Positions 11,976-23,713 of a DNA stretch of 64,000 nt are shown here, piece by piece. Origin of the DNA: Membranipora membranacea (lineage: Eukaryota; Bryozoa; Gymnolaemata; Cheilostomatida; Membraniporidae). The notes under the pieces were generated by a model, which was given only the letters and a program-made list of their open reading frames with translations, was not told where the DNA came from and searched no databases. The stretch is from contig OU612067.1 in the NCBI GenBank assembly GCA_914767715.1, forward strand, positions 29,176,162 through 29,240,161, written 5' to 3'. Position 1 is the first letter of the stretch. Every line of letters starts with the position of its first letter. A program made the position numbers and the translations under genes.

Positions 11976-14900
11976 ACTACAAAAAATCCTATTGTTTTAC
12001 TGTGTAATATATGGCTGATTATCGTTCAACTCTTTGGTTTGCAAAAGACATCCACTTGCTGCTTAGTATGACCTAAGTAAAAGAGTTAAGTATGTTTGCT
12101 ATTCAGTACTCATCATAATAATTTGACGTCTTTCAATAAATTTTATTTAGAACAGTGATAATGACACTCATGAGCTCAGTTTTCAATTTGTAGTGAACCA
12201 AGATACAATGTTATTTGGATGCTTACAAACCACACTTCATCATTCCTTGAACTCAAAATACACTCAAAATCTGAGTTGAACTTTTTGGAAAATCTTTGGA
12301 TCAGGGTCATTGCAAGTTTTTGTGGATTTAAAAGTGATTCATTTTGATGCCTTGGATGGGCACATGAAGGAGTTTCTCGCTTTCAAGTAAAGCTATGTAT
12401 GTAACCCCCTACTCTAAAGTGAATGAGAGTCAGACAACTGAAGCAAAAGTAGAGAAGATTGGACCTTAATGTGTTTACAGAGACCCAGTGATGTCTAAAA
12501 AGAGTAGGTACACTGGTTAGAGTAGAGTGGAAGAGAGTAACACAGATCTCAGATACAAGTATAGACATGCTATATTGCAAGACTTTAATCTCAGGATGAA
12601 TAAAAAATAAATGTTCAGAGACTGTAGACTGTGTTATTATGGCAAATTGACCTTGAGACAAAATCTCTTATGGCAGTAATTTCACTTTTTACATGCTAAA
12701 TAAAATAATCTGGTTTTTTACAAAATATTTCAAGTGGCCAGCATTCTCAAACCTCTAAATTTTCACGTCTTGAAACTATAACTTGCCAGGCAAATTCGTT
12801 TTCGAAGAAATCATTCTCTTGTCGAGGGCTTTAAATTGCTGAAGATCTCAACGGCACTAATAAAAAACCAATATGTTATTTTCCGCTGTGTCGTTGATGG
12901 CACTTTTCTGTCATCTCAGTGCATATTTTATTTTTTGTTTTTGAATGAGGGCAATTGTTTCAATCTGAATCTCAGTTTCATTGGAATTTATTTTTCGGCA
13001 TTGCTATTAAGTGCTATTATCTGCCATACCATCTGATGTGAGTAGCCTAGAGAGAAATATGCTCTTCAATCACTTTCAAAGCAAAAATTAATGTCATTTG
13101 ATTTTTATACCGGAAAATTTTTTTTGTTATACAAACAATTTTTTTTTTTTCACAGTTTGCGTCAATATACTTCCTGATCAAGTGACGATGAGACGCTATT
13201 AAATGTTTCATTTCAGAGCCTCACTATCTGCGTCAGTCTGTTATAATCATATCTGATGGTGATTGAATACAGTTCCAACAGGATGCCTAGCATATATGAA
13301 TGACATTTGGTTCAAATTTTAGAAGATTGGTTGAGGCTTTTAGTTGTTGAAAATAACCACTTACCACTTACAGCTTTGATTTACTTGCGCTGTTAAATTC
13401 AATGTAAACATATTAGGCTGTGGGCTTATTATCTCATTGTCACTCCTTCACCCAAGAATTATGCATAGTTGAGACTATCCAATGATGAGCGTTATTTGAT
13501 GTTCATTTAGCAGGATGCTCTTCATTGTTTATATGAGCAGAATATGAATTATGTGGCTTCAGTTTTTTAAGATCAAAGTTGAGATTTTTAAAAGACTCAT
13601 AAAAAACTCTCACTCATATCCGTTTTGACTTACGATAAATGACAGCTTTTGGTTGTAATGGTACCAAAATCCTTGTTCGGATAATATAAATTTTTGATCA
13701 TAATATTGTTGTTGCCAAGTAGGCCTACCCAATTGTATGACCCTGTTAAAATGATAAAGCAACCATGATACAACCATTTTATAAATTTGAACTCACAACT
13801 ACCTGGTTTATTGATAAACTAAATGTATACCTCCTATTATTACCTTGGAGATATTGTCGAAATGGGATGAGGTATTTTAGTAGATATAATATATCTAAAA
13901 TACCTCAGTAAAGTGTTCATTAAATTTGATTGTATTCAACCCTCTATCAACCGTAAAGAACAATATTGAATTGATTCTCAAGTTTTACCTTCAATTACAA
14001 GGCTCATTGTATCGAAATAAATCATGATAAGCATGTGCATTTCCTGAATACTTTGTTATATTACAGGCGTAGACTGCATATGATTGCAAACACCAAATTC
14101 TAGCATGACAAAGGAAAATCACAATGTGCGATCAATTATATAAATATTATGGTTACATAATACATCCAGTAACTTAATATTGAAGATTTAGAATTTTTCT
14201 GCTATTTTGATATGTGTGAATCATAGTGTAAAATTCAACATAATTACAATCAAAAGCTTGCCAACCTCTCATTTGTAATATCCTAGCAGACTTATCACAA
14301 TATTGATAAGGTTTGAATAAATGTCAGAGATTGTGTATTGACCAATTTATACAACACATATAACAAATGCTGCCACCTCACCGCAGATAATTTAAACATT
14401 ACCTCATGTATAAAATAATGTTTGCATATGGTTCTTGAGGTATGGTAATGCCAAAAAAAACGTTGTACAATATAGCTGATTGTGACACATATGATACCGT
14501 CTAGGGATAAGAATTTTTATGGAGATTGAGCACCATTACTGCAGGAAAATTCCGTTTTTTATTGAAAGGGATTTATCAGAGAGCTGCAGCACAGAGAGTT
14601 TGCGATAACAATCTTCAACCTAATGAGACATAAGTAAGTGACTGAAGATTATAATTAGTGAAATAAAGTGATCAGCTGAGTGATAACTTTATTATGAGTG
14701 TCCCGGCTGAAAGATATTTCAAATCCATTCTGAATGGAGACATTGGGTCAAAACTATAATCAGACAGTCAGTCTTACATAAGCATTTCGGTCAGTGAATG
14801 CTTGATCCTGGTATCCCCTTGCACAAGTTGATCGAATCCAGTTGTTGACAACTGTGGCCCGCAGCGAAGATTCGGAAAAACAAGGCTCTGTATTAATTGA

Positions 14901-15229
14901 TGATTAAATGTGTAAGTTTAGATATCAGTTAGTAGATGTGAAAGGATTATGGGTCTGCAATTACATTAATTTAAATGCAAATGTTATTTTCATTCATTCA
15001 GTTATATAAAATATCCTGCCTGTGATTCCGATACTTCAACCTTAAAATTTCATCCACCAGGTGAAACCTAAAACTTTTGCATAACTCAGTTGTTACCTCA
15101 GACCATATCCGGAATTTATTGGAGGTTACGTTCGCACAACGTCCCTTTGGATGACTCAGTCTGATTATGAGCCTTGTTATAATCAAAATAGACGAATTTG
15201 TGTTGATTCTATTAATTGGGTGGTTATTA
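11976..15229. other. Non-coding stretch with one small hairpin
   Basis: No gene is supported. A 40-bp palindrome at 13868-13907 has arms TGAGGTATTTTAG and its complement. Poly(T) tracts lie near 13120-13150. Otherwise the stretch is featureless AT-rich sequence. Confidence 0.45.
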
Positions 15230-15372
15230 GTCAGTTTGGCTCAGTGGTAAGCGCGTCTGCCGACAACCAGCCGGTTTTGGGTTCAAACCCCGTCCTGGAC
15301 GGAAAGTTGTTTCGACTTTGACTGATCTCATAGTCCCTTCAGATCAGGACTATAAATAATTGAAGTATTCTG
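15230..15372 (+). mobile_element. tRNA-derived SINE-like unit
   Basis: A box-A-like TGGCTCAGTGGTAA and a box-B-like GGGTTCAAACCCC are spaced as in a tRNA gene, followed by an unrelated body with the inverted motif TAGTCC(C)TTC...TCAGGACTA. The predicted acceptor and anticodon stems do not pair as a functional tRNA. It directly precedes an RT fragment. Confidence 0.6.
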
Positions 15373-15384
15373 TATGATAGTGAT

Positions 15385-16147
15385 TTTATGTTATATCAAG
15401 AAGAAGTTAATAGAATTTGCATACTTTCTAATAATAGCGATCTCTTACTGAATCCAACACATGAAATGATTTTTACCACAAGCCGTGGTCCATCTGTTTT
15501 TCCGCAAGTATATAATGATAACTGTGTTATTGAAACAACAGATGATGTTTTATACCTAGGAGTACACATTAATTCCAAACTATGATTTTCTAATAAAGCC
15601 ACATCAGTTGAGTCAAAATGCAGACAACGCATGTATATTTTAAAACATTTTGCTTTCTATGGTGCTTCTGAGCAATTACTTTGCCAGCTTTTCCGTTCTT
15701 TCATCGAGTCATGCCTTTTATACTGTCTTCTTGTGTATCTTAACAATTTATTTGACTACGATAAGAGAGCACTCAGAAAGATTTATCCTATAGCAAACTC
15801 TTATGGTGCATCAGTAGGGACTCTAGACAACCGAATATCGGAGCGTTTTCAAAGATACTGTATGCTTTTATTACATGATGACACTGCGTTTCATGCCCCT
15901 GAATTGTCTGACAATTCTGTACAATTCTAGAATTGTCGAGATTTGACCCATTTACAATGAACCAACCAGCTTCCATTATTGTCTAATTAACCCTGCCTGC
16001 TAAATAAATTACATTCACTATTGTGTTGTTATAGAATGAGCCTTCACAGTGTCAGATAATGTAATATAATAGGCTTGATTTTACATGTAATGTGTTTCTA
16101 TGTAGATGACTAGACAACTTAAATGTTCTAATAAAGATAAAGATAAA
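15385..16147 (+). mobile_element. 3' part of a non-LTR retrotransposon (RT thumb and tail)
   Basis: Two frames (15388-15585 and 15631-15930) give LLLNPTHEMIF, VLYLGVHINSKL, then CRQRMYILKHFAFYG and SFIESCLLYC. These are the post-palm blocks (LNP.KTEM, YLGV.I, K..QRLY.LRKL, SFIESVLTYC) of CR1/Rex1-type reverse transcriptases. A stop and a frame change separate the two parts. About 200 bases of 3' UTR follow, ending in an AATAAAGATAAAGATAAA repeat, a usual terminus for such elements. The 5' part is missing. Confidence 0.85.
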
Positions 16148-17459
16148 TTAAACCACTTTTGTAAACCAACATCTCACCCTCCCAAAGAAAACTAAACACT
16201 TACCACTCAGCAAGAACCTCCCTCCATTATCATTGCACATGTCTGGATCATAGAGTACTATGATAACTCGATGGTCAGGATTGTCACCTGCCGCTATCAA
16301 AATTGTCACATTTGCTAAAAAAAAGAGGTTCATCCAACAATTAATATAGGCATGGCATGGCATAAACAGGCATGGCTTGCTTACATTTATACCTGCCATA
16401 AGATTGTCATTATTATTTGTTAATGATATAGTTTAATACAAAAGTATTGTCAACCATGTAATGGAAATCAAAATTTATTTGAGCAGTTGATCGCAGACAG
16501 TGTCAATCTGTGCTGTCCCAACCATATAGTCTCGCTTTCTTCATGAGCAATTCAAATAAAGAAAAGGATCAGCTGGAGCAGCGCGGATATGGATGGTATC
16601 ATTGGCATTATTGTTGTTTGTATCAATTATTAATCTCGGGAGTGATAGGCTTAATCACTCTTTTTACTGCCACTCTTTGCAACGTTGCTTGAGAATTGTA
16701 CTGTATATAGTCAGCTTTTCTGTCAAGACAATGTAAAAAAAATATAATCATCGTCTTGAGATCCATTAAGTCAAGTCAATTTTTAGGGGTGATATGCGAG
16801 TGTCTTTTTGGAGTTCTCCCATCTCTGGCAAACAAAATGAAGGAGCGTGCAACTCCCAGTCCGGTTATCAATGGTACCTTCATTGGTGGGACCAGAGATT
16901 GATTTGTGATTAGCATCAACTCTCTCACAATGGTAAGTTAGGCCACCTAAACGGCTTGATTGTTTTAGGGAGCAAAAGATGATTTATTTGTGATCAGCGT
17001 TGTATCACCATCAAGATATAAAATTGTTATTGATAGGTATCGTAAATAAATAGCGACAGGTAAACCATTACATACTATCGAAACCCATACGATTAACACA
17101 TTCTCACTCAGGTGATAGGCTTATCGTAGGACGGAAACTATGCCACATCATTGTATGGGTACATGAGGTTACACCCACCTGGAATTGAATCGTAAAAAAA
17201 ATCCACCAACCTTCCGTTGACAATATTTGTCTATATACTTGTCTACTGGCTATATTTTTATGACATTAGCTTGGACATCAGCGTGGACATCAGAGTGTCA
17301 TGTTTCATTTTTAATTATCATGAATATATTTCATAAGCATTTGAACCATAAAAGTTTAAGTATGTAAACTTTGCAACTTTGAACTAAAGAAGATATTTGA
17401 TTGCATTGGGAGACAATGTGTCGAGATGTATGGTTGAAATTTAGATTCTTCAATGCATC
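16148..17459. other. Non-coding stretch
   Basis: No supported gene. The minus-strand frame at 16399-16148 and the plus frame at 16510-16692 lack domains. Confidence 0.45.
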
Positions 17460-17880
17460 ACGGTTATGTGTAATATTGAGCGCTCTGAGTCTACCCCTGA
17501 ATTGTCCTACATGCCACTGGCCTGGCTGTGACAGTTGGTTGCATCAGCAAGCTATATCATATATAAAAGAGGCTTACTCCACCATGATGACCACCCTTTT
17601 CATGATTTTATCTCTAAACTTCCATCTGGTAGAATCTGTGCATATAAATCTAAATGTGCATGTGGTAGTAACAGTTTTATTAGACACTATATCAATTTTA
17701 TCAATACTGTGATAGCTGGTACCTGAGAGTAGATCTTGAGTAGCAAACTGCTTTTATCGTAGACATTTTTTAGTATCATCCTCTTATTTTTTACTATTTA
17801 TTCACAGAGTGGCAATCTAAGTTTTATATCGCCAATTTTTTGTTAAGAATTGTGTGACAAATAAATAAATAAAAAATAAT
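17460..17880 (+). mobile_element. Extreme 3' end of a non-LTR retrotransposon
   Basis: The frame at 17535-17726 reads DDHPFHDFISKLPSGRI, then a Cys/Ser-rich SFIRHYINFIN. This matches the C-terminal 'HPLH..F..LPSGRR....RT.R...SF.P.AI..LN' tail of CR1/L2-type ORF2. A stop, about 130 bases of UTR and an (AAATA)-like tail at 17854-17877 follow. Confidence 0.65.
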
Positions 17881-18108
17881 CAATGTACAACAGATTCGTG
17901 CATGAAGACTGAAGAACCCTCCTGTATGGTATAGCTCTTTACAGGAGGTTGCTGTCATCGACCACTGCAGCTCTGGTCGTGTAGCTCCATGCTTCACGCT
18001 GGGTTGAAGCTGTCAGTGGTTGAAAAGTGACACTAAAAACTCGGAAACCTAGTCGTCACTATAAACCTTCCTAAGCAGCACCTCGGTGCAGTCATCGTCT
18101 ACCCAGAC

Positions 18109-18380
18109 CAGGGGTGCCCAACCTTTTCATTGATCAAACATTCATATATGGGTGTGCAGTAATTTCATCTCTGCAGTGGGGAATTTATTTATTGGAGCTC
18201 ACTCAAATGCAATGGTTGGGGAATTCCAAAATACTTTGACTAGTTGTAGAGCGTTCCTTATATTGTACAAATGAGGAATGTAATAAATATAGGGGTGAAC
18301 ATTGTTTTTGTGACTATGCGGCTTTCTCAAACGGGTCGGAGGCCTCATAAGATACGGTCGGGAGCCGCATGCCTATATGG
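18109..18380 (+). mobile_element. Possible hAT MITE remnant
   Basis: CAGGGGTGCCCAACCTTTTC at 18109 resembles a hAT terminal repeat, and GGGAGCCGCATG near 18360 resembles the subterminal GC-rich part of such elements. No second terminus or 8-bp duplication was found, so this may be truncated. Confidence 0.35.
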
Positions 18381-20625
18381 AATTGATCTTGTACAATATC
18401 TGCAATTGATTCTAGTCACAACTTAAGTAAATTACATAGTCACATACGGTAATTCATGTTGGTAACTGGTGTTTATACAAGCATTTACCATCTGATGCCC
18501 AGTTAATGCAGCTTTATGGATTGCACATATTTGATTTCAAAACATAAGCTCTATGTGATGGGAATCAAACTCTGGTCTCCCATTTGACAAGTGGGTTACT
18601 ACAACCATACAATCACCTTGTAGTATCGGGACGAGGCCATACAATTTGGTTTTGTTAGCCTGATAACAGCCATCGCACCTACAAGCCTGAGGTCAGTTGT
18701 CCCAGTTTCTACAATGTTTCAAGGTTTTCATTATATAATATGTGCAATTATCTTTATAGGTGCTATGTCTTATCTTTGCATTATCACACTACTTATCATT
18801 GATCAGATAGGAAGTTATCAAATATTGATATATCAGGAACTATGAGCAATACAGCAGCATACCATGAAGAGTTTTTTCTCATTCAGTCAGTTTCCAACTA
18901 AGTTTCAATAAACAGCCAACTAGAGCAAGAATACCTAATAGGCTGATAAAACCATCTTATGATTGTTTGAATGATTTGGGGATGCAAAGCAGATTATTTA
19001 TTTCAAATTTTTCAAAACTTTAACATGCATTCTGATTCTTAACTAAAAGTAACAGAACCATGGAAAGTCTTTAAAATTACACAAATGGGTCATATGATCA
19101 AGATGCTGGCAGGTCAAAGGACATAAGGTGTAGGAATTGAAAACCTCACATGTTCTCTGTATACAAAATATTTTTTTTTTGCCCAATTAACAAGGAGCAA
19201 TTGATGGCCACATTATTTTGAACTTGTAGGACTGTCAACTCAAATATGAATCACCTATAAACTATTTTTTTTAAAATCAGAATAACACTCATTCTAGATA
19301 AAGATACTCAAACTTGATGCATTTTATGAAGGCATTTTCCACCATCAACTTATGTGGAGAAGCAAAGAATGACTTTTTAATTTATTGCAGGACAGGCTCT
19401 CAACAAAACATTATTATAAGCTTACCAGAACTGAGTGTTCTCTACAGGGGGGCTTTACCTTATATTCTCATCGTAGCCAATCTTGATGACGGACGTGATA
19501 TGATTTGTATTTACATGGGTATGATGTGCTGTAACAATTTTGTATTTGGCTGGGGCTGCCTCGATTCTGATATTGGCATCAATTTTCCCGATTTCGATTT
19601 TTGATTTTACACCTTCGATTTCAACCAACTCAACGATTTTTCGATTTCTCCTTTTCGGTATTTTCGATTTTGATATATTGTTTCAATGAAGTGGCCAAGA
19701 AAAGAAGCACACGGCCCTAAATTAGAGATTTCATTCACAGCTGCAATACATCCAAATATGTAGCATATGTGAAAAAGGCTCAGGCTTTGACCCCAAAAAG
19801 CTATTCATAACATGGACATATAGTATAATATTGAAAAAATAACTACTGATTTTTTGACATGGTAGATTGACAAACATCAGACCTGGCAGTGATACCAGTA
19901 CTGCTGCTGCTCCTGCCCCTTGACCCCTGAAGTGAGCCTGAGGCGGCATACTCCCCATACCCATCACTATCACCAAAATTAATGTCTCGTCACTGTTGGC
20001 TGATGGAATTTTGTACTTCTTTGTATTCTTTTGAATGACGCTTGTTCATGGGTGCCCTCATACTTTTTGTAGTATTGGCATCTTTCTGAGGCTTTTTCAG
20101 CTTGCAGATTTTACACTGTACCATGCATATCAGTTTTAGCATCCAATATTTCCAATATGTTAAAAGAATTCCGCATGTCTGATTATTTAGAGGGCATGAT
20201 ATCGGACCATAGTAACCGGGCCAACCGTGACACATGAATTGATGGCTGTGCAATCGACTTCAGCTGTCACCTAATTAAATCACGATTATGAGGTGTGAAC
20301 GATTAGGTATTCCCCCATATAAATCGAATCGTGACAGCACTAGTATGATGACAGTTTGATGGTCTATCATCAGACAGCGGTGTTGGTACATTATTTTAGA
20401 TCAGCCTCACACAGTGACTTATATGGCTTTAGCAGTTCATTAACTGGAGGAATTATCATCCCTTTATTTGTATGAATATTTAAACCTGAGTTATTACCCC
20501 ACAAATTTGATATACATATAGAAAGTTTTTTGTTCTACTAAACAAAATCAACAGCATTTTTGTATTGTATTTGTGTTTTACAATAATATGATCAATTCCC
20601 TAATCCGGTATGTGTCCATAAAACT
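18381..20625. other. Non-coding stretch
   Basis: No gene supported. TTTCGATTTTCG-like simple sequence lies near 19590-19670. Confidence 0.45.
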
Positions 20626-20696
20626 TGCATTGACCGGGAATTGAACCCGGGCCTCCCGCGTGGCAGGCGAGAATTCTACCACTGAACCATCAATGC
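20626..20696 (-). tRNA. tRNA-Gly (anticodon GCC)
   Basis: The minus strand folds as a complete 71-nt tRNA: acceptor GCATTGA pairs with TCAATGC, with A as discriminator at 20626. Box A is TGGTTCAGTGGTAG and box B is GGTTCAATTCC. The anticodon loop carries GCC at 20664-20662. A T-run (AGTTTTATG) just downstream can serve as a Pol III terminator. The sequence is very close to the conserved animal tRNA-Gly(GCC), with intact stems, so it is probably functional. The acceptor has A-T and G-C pairs throughout. Confidence 0.95.
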
Positions 20697-21392
20697 TTGT
20701 TATCTCCCCTGAAAACCTAAGGATTAACGCACAAATTCTTGTTTCTGTTACCATGGAGGGGAAATAACATGCGATTAGTAATTGATTGCTCCCATAGTAT
20801 TAATATGCATACCACTATACATCACTAATTACAGCTAGATCATGTTTCATATAGTTGACTTGTTACCTTACGGGCATTACCTAGTTTTCTCATTAGTCAT
20901 AAACACTGACAAGTCACCCTGGTCAACAAAATTACTATCATGGCTTGAATAAATAAGCTACAATCACATGCATCATTTTTTGAATGACCTTCATTGATAA
21001 GTAAAGTAGCTTAATATTGAGGTGTTATGGAATGGACAGAATCTTAATTACAATAAGACTAATGGCCGATAATGTCTTTTCAAATACGATTAATAACAAT
21101 GATTAGAATGAAGTGTATTTCTTGTCTGTCAGTCAGTTCCCTCAGTGATAGGCGATATACTGAATGCTTGATGTAAAGCAGGTATAGTTTGACTGACAGG
21201 GTAAAATCATGCAGGTGCTTACATTAAAAGACAATAATAATTGAGCCATACATATAAAAGGTGTAGAATAAAAACCTTACGCATTGTCTATCAGTGGTAA
21301 TTGTAGGACTGTGACTCACATATGAATCAGATAAATGACATCTCACTCATTCTCAGCAAGGAGACTCAGGAGTGATATCAAATATTTAAGAG
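20697..21392. other. Non-coding stretch
   Basis: Begins with TTATCTCCCC next to the tRNA 5' end. Nothing else recognised. Confidence 0.4.
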
Positions 21393-21625
21393 TAGGAGGT
21401 GGCTCAGCCGGTCCTTCAGCATGCGGATGTTCGAATCTCACAGCATTCCATCGACTACTTGGGTTTGGTTTGCCCTCAGGTGTGCTCCGACCTGCCTGCA
21501 GAATAGAGGGCAACCTGGCCCAGATATTGTGGCCGTGTCAATAAGGCAACTACGTTTTCGCTGCCCATGCTTCAGGATAAGATATCTGATTTTATTAAAC
21601 CTCTTTAATCCAATAAAATATCACA
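21393..21625 (+). mobile_element. tRNA-derived SINE-like unit
   Basis: AGGTGGCTCAGCCGGT (box-A-like) and GATGTTCGAATCTCAC (box B, GTTCGAATC) head a GC-richer body of about 150 bases ending in ATTTTATTAAACC and AATAAAA. This is the usual layout of a tRNA-head SINE. The sequence does not fold as a functional tRNA. Confidence 0.55.
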
Positions 21626-23100
21626 TCATTAAATCTGATTGAGTACCAAGTATTATTAAATAATTGTTAGCAGCTAATTAGCAACCAAACTTTCCTATAC
21701 CTATCTACCAGAAGCTTAGATAAAGGCTGGACCAGATTTAGAAAATTTAGGACAGGGGTTGGGTTTTCAGTTTTAGGGTATATTTCAGCATCGGGACCGA
21801 GTACGTGTAAAATAGCATTAATGAACCTAAACATTTCACATCTGATAGTTCCAGCAAAACACTCAATTCCTAGAAAGTATTTTGCTAGGCTAAGTGAACC
21901 TCTGAGAGTATCATGGGTCATGGCACTCTGGACATCATTATTCACTCTTTCTCATAGTATTTGTTGCCTTGTCTTTCATGTTGACAAAATCAACAAAATA
22001 AATTTTTAGAAATTCGATAGCTGTTAGGATTGCATGGTTTTTTATTTGATCAAATTTCTTATGCACCAACCCCACCCAACCAGTGTTTTGGGATGGACAT
22101 TTTTATTAACAATTTTTTTTTATGCAACAAGAAATTAATAAGACCAGTTTATTAAGGTAATTAGCATCAGTATTATTTGTCTTCATTATAACCAACATCG
22201 TAATCATAGCTTACGCAGACAACTATTTCAATCAGCTTTGTTGGGCTTTCTTATTGCGATTTCCAATTTCTATAGCTATGACTCACAAGTCATAGATATA
22301 GAAATTCGTACTGACAATCAACCAGGCATTGTTAAACGCGGCAGCAAAGCCCGAGGAAGTGTTACCTCTGGCATGCCAGTAAATTCAATATTTATAATAC
22401 ATTTCAACTCGACTTTGAAGCAGTAATTAAAACCTAATAGAACCCTATACAATGTAAGTGTGTTTTTGAAAACTAATTAGTTTAACCTTACGTGTTCACA
22501 ATATTTATAGCAAATGTTTAGGGAGACATCTATCAAATGCTTTTGGCTGTGTATTATTATGTCAAGGATTCAATATTCATTATATCATCCTACTAAATAT
22601 TAAACTAAATATCAAATATATGATAAATAAACCTCTTTACACCATTATATACTTGGCAATGATATGATGCATGTTATGTGGGATTGCTACAACTTTGAAA
22701 ATAAAATAAATGAGTATTTGATGGAAATAAAAATACTCCGCTTGAATGAATTTAGCAAACACTAAAACTAAACCAGCGAGCAGCAGCTTGTTTAGTTAAA
22801 TTTGATATCATGCTATAAACTGCAGTGAATGCCCTCAGTACAGACCCTCTCAATAACATGTTAGTTAGTCATAAAGAAATGTAAAACTTTTGTCAACTGA
22901 TCCATTTCTCAAAACAAATTATATGAGTAATTCACACAAGCGCCAGAGTTGACAGTTTTGCTTTCTTCCTTTCCTATCTATGTGACAATTCCTATCATGT
23001 CATTGCAATCGCACTTGAATCAATTTAGTATAGCAGTTTACTCTTTGAAATTACATGGGAACTGTTCAGAATAAAGTATCTCATTGCCTAGTCAAGATCT
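21626..23100. other. Non-coding stretch
   Basis: No gene supported. The frame at 22238-22426 has no clear domain. Confidence 0.4.
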
Positions 23101-23339
23101 GTGTTGTCCTATGTCAAGAATATATCAGAATATGTTGTCATAGAAGATGAATTTGCCTTGGATGACGAGGGATATGAGGATGACACCACTATTCCAACCC
23201 TGAATTGTGATCAGCAATATATTCTATGGACCAAAATCATACCAACACTCCAGTCCAATGATCGATTGACCCACAACAGTCACCTCCACCACCGCCTCTA
23301 CCTACACCTGAACAACCTGCTCCCTCCTCAACTGATCCA
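23101..23339 (+). CDS. Possible host exon, acidic then Pro-rich (weak)
   Basis: An acidic frame (IEDEFALDDEGYEDD) runs from 23101. From 23262, after a TGA in the alternate frame, a different frame gives SPPPPPLPTPEQPAP. The segment stops exactly at a strong donor, GTAAGTG, at 23340. The two frames differ by one base, so either only one is real or the exon is frameshifted. No domain is recognised. The strong donor and a composition unlike the surrounding sequence are the only support; function unknown. Confidence 0.3.
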
Positions 23340-23538
23340 GTAAGTGTAAAATTTACGATTATATCAATGAGAAATGATTTAATTTATGTGATTTGGAGCT
23401 ATGTCAAAGCAGAGCACTGCGCTCTCCAGAATATATACTTTCACAAAAAGGTAACCGAGAAAAATAAGCCAAGACAGTTCAACTGCCAATTTTGTCACTG
23501 TGAGAATTTTCTGTTTAGAATACAGTCCTTGATGGGAG

Positions 23539-23713
23539 ATGGTAGAGAAAGTTGCTCAATATCTCCCAGCAAAAGTATCAAGCTCAGGTTTCTCTCAGCT
23601 CCAGGTCACAGAGATTCCAAGATACATCCTTAGAGTTGGCCAGCAGCCTGACCGAGCAAAACTTAGGGATGCCAGATGGCCAGTATTAGACCAAAATTTG
23701 ACGCTACTAAAAG
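23539..23713 (+). CDS. Possible host exon of unknown function (weak)
   Basis: A 58-codon frame (EKVAQYLPAKV...EIPRYILRVGQQPD...WPVLDQNLTLLK) with protein-like composition ends at a donor, GGTATTTT. Polypyrimidine acceptors lie just upstream (TTTTCTGTTTAG at 23518), but that acceptor leaves a TGA in this frame, so the exon start is unresolved. It could be the next exon after 23101-23339. I do not recognise the family. Confidence 0.3.

Noticed and set aside
15241-15300. Functional tRNA gene
   Set aside because: Box A and B motifs are present but the acceptor and anticodon arms do not fold, and a SINE-like body follows directly.
19731-20253. Minus-strand host genes
   Set aside because: Frames of 81 and 87 codons show no domain, no splice context and low-complexity composition.
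22238-22426. Reverse transcriptase fragment
   Set aside because: A short frame has a weak resemblance to an RT 'RG..QG' region, but no second RT block occurs in order around it.
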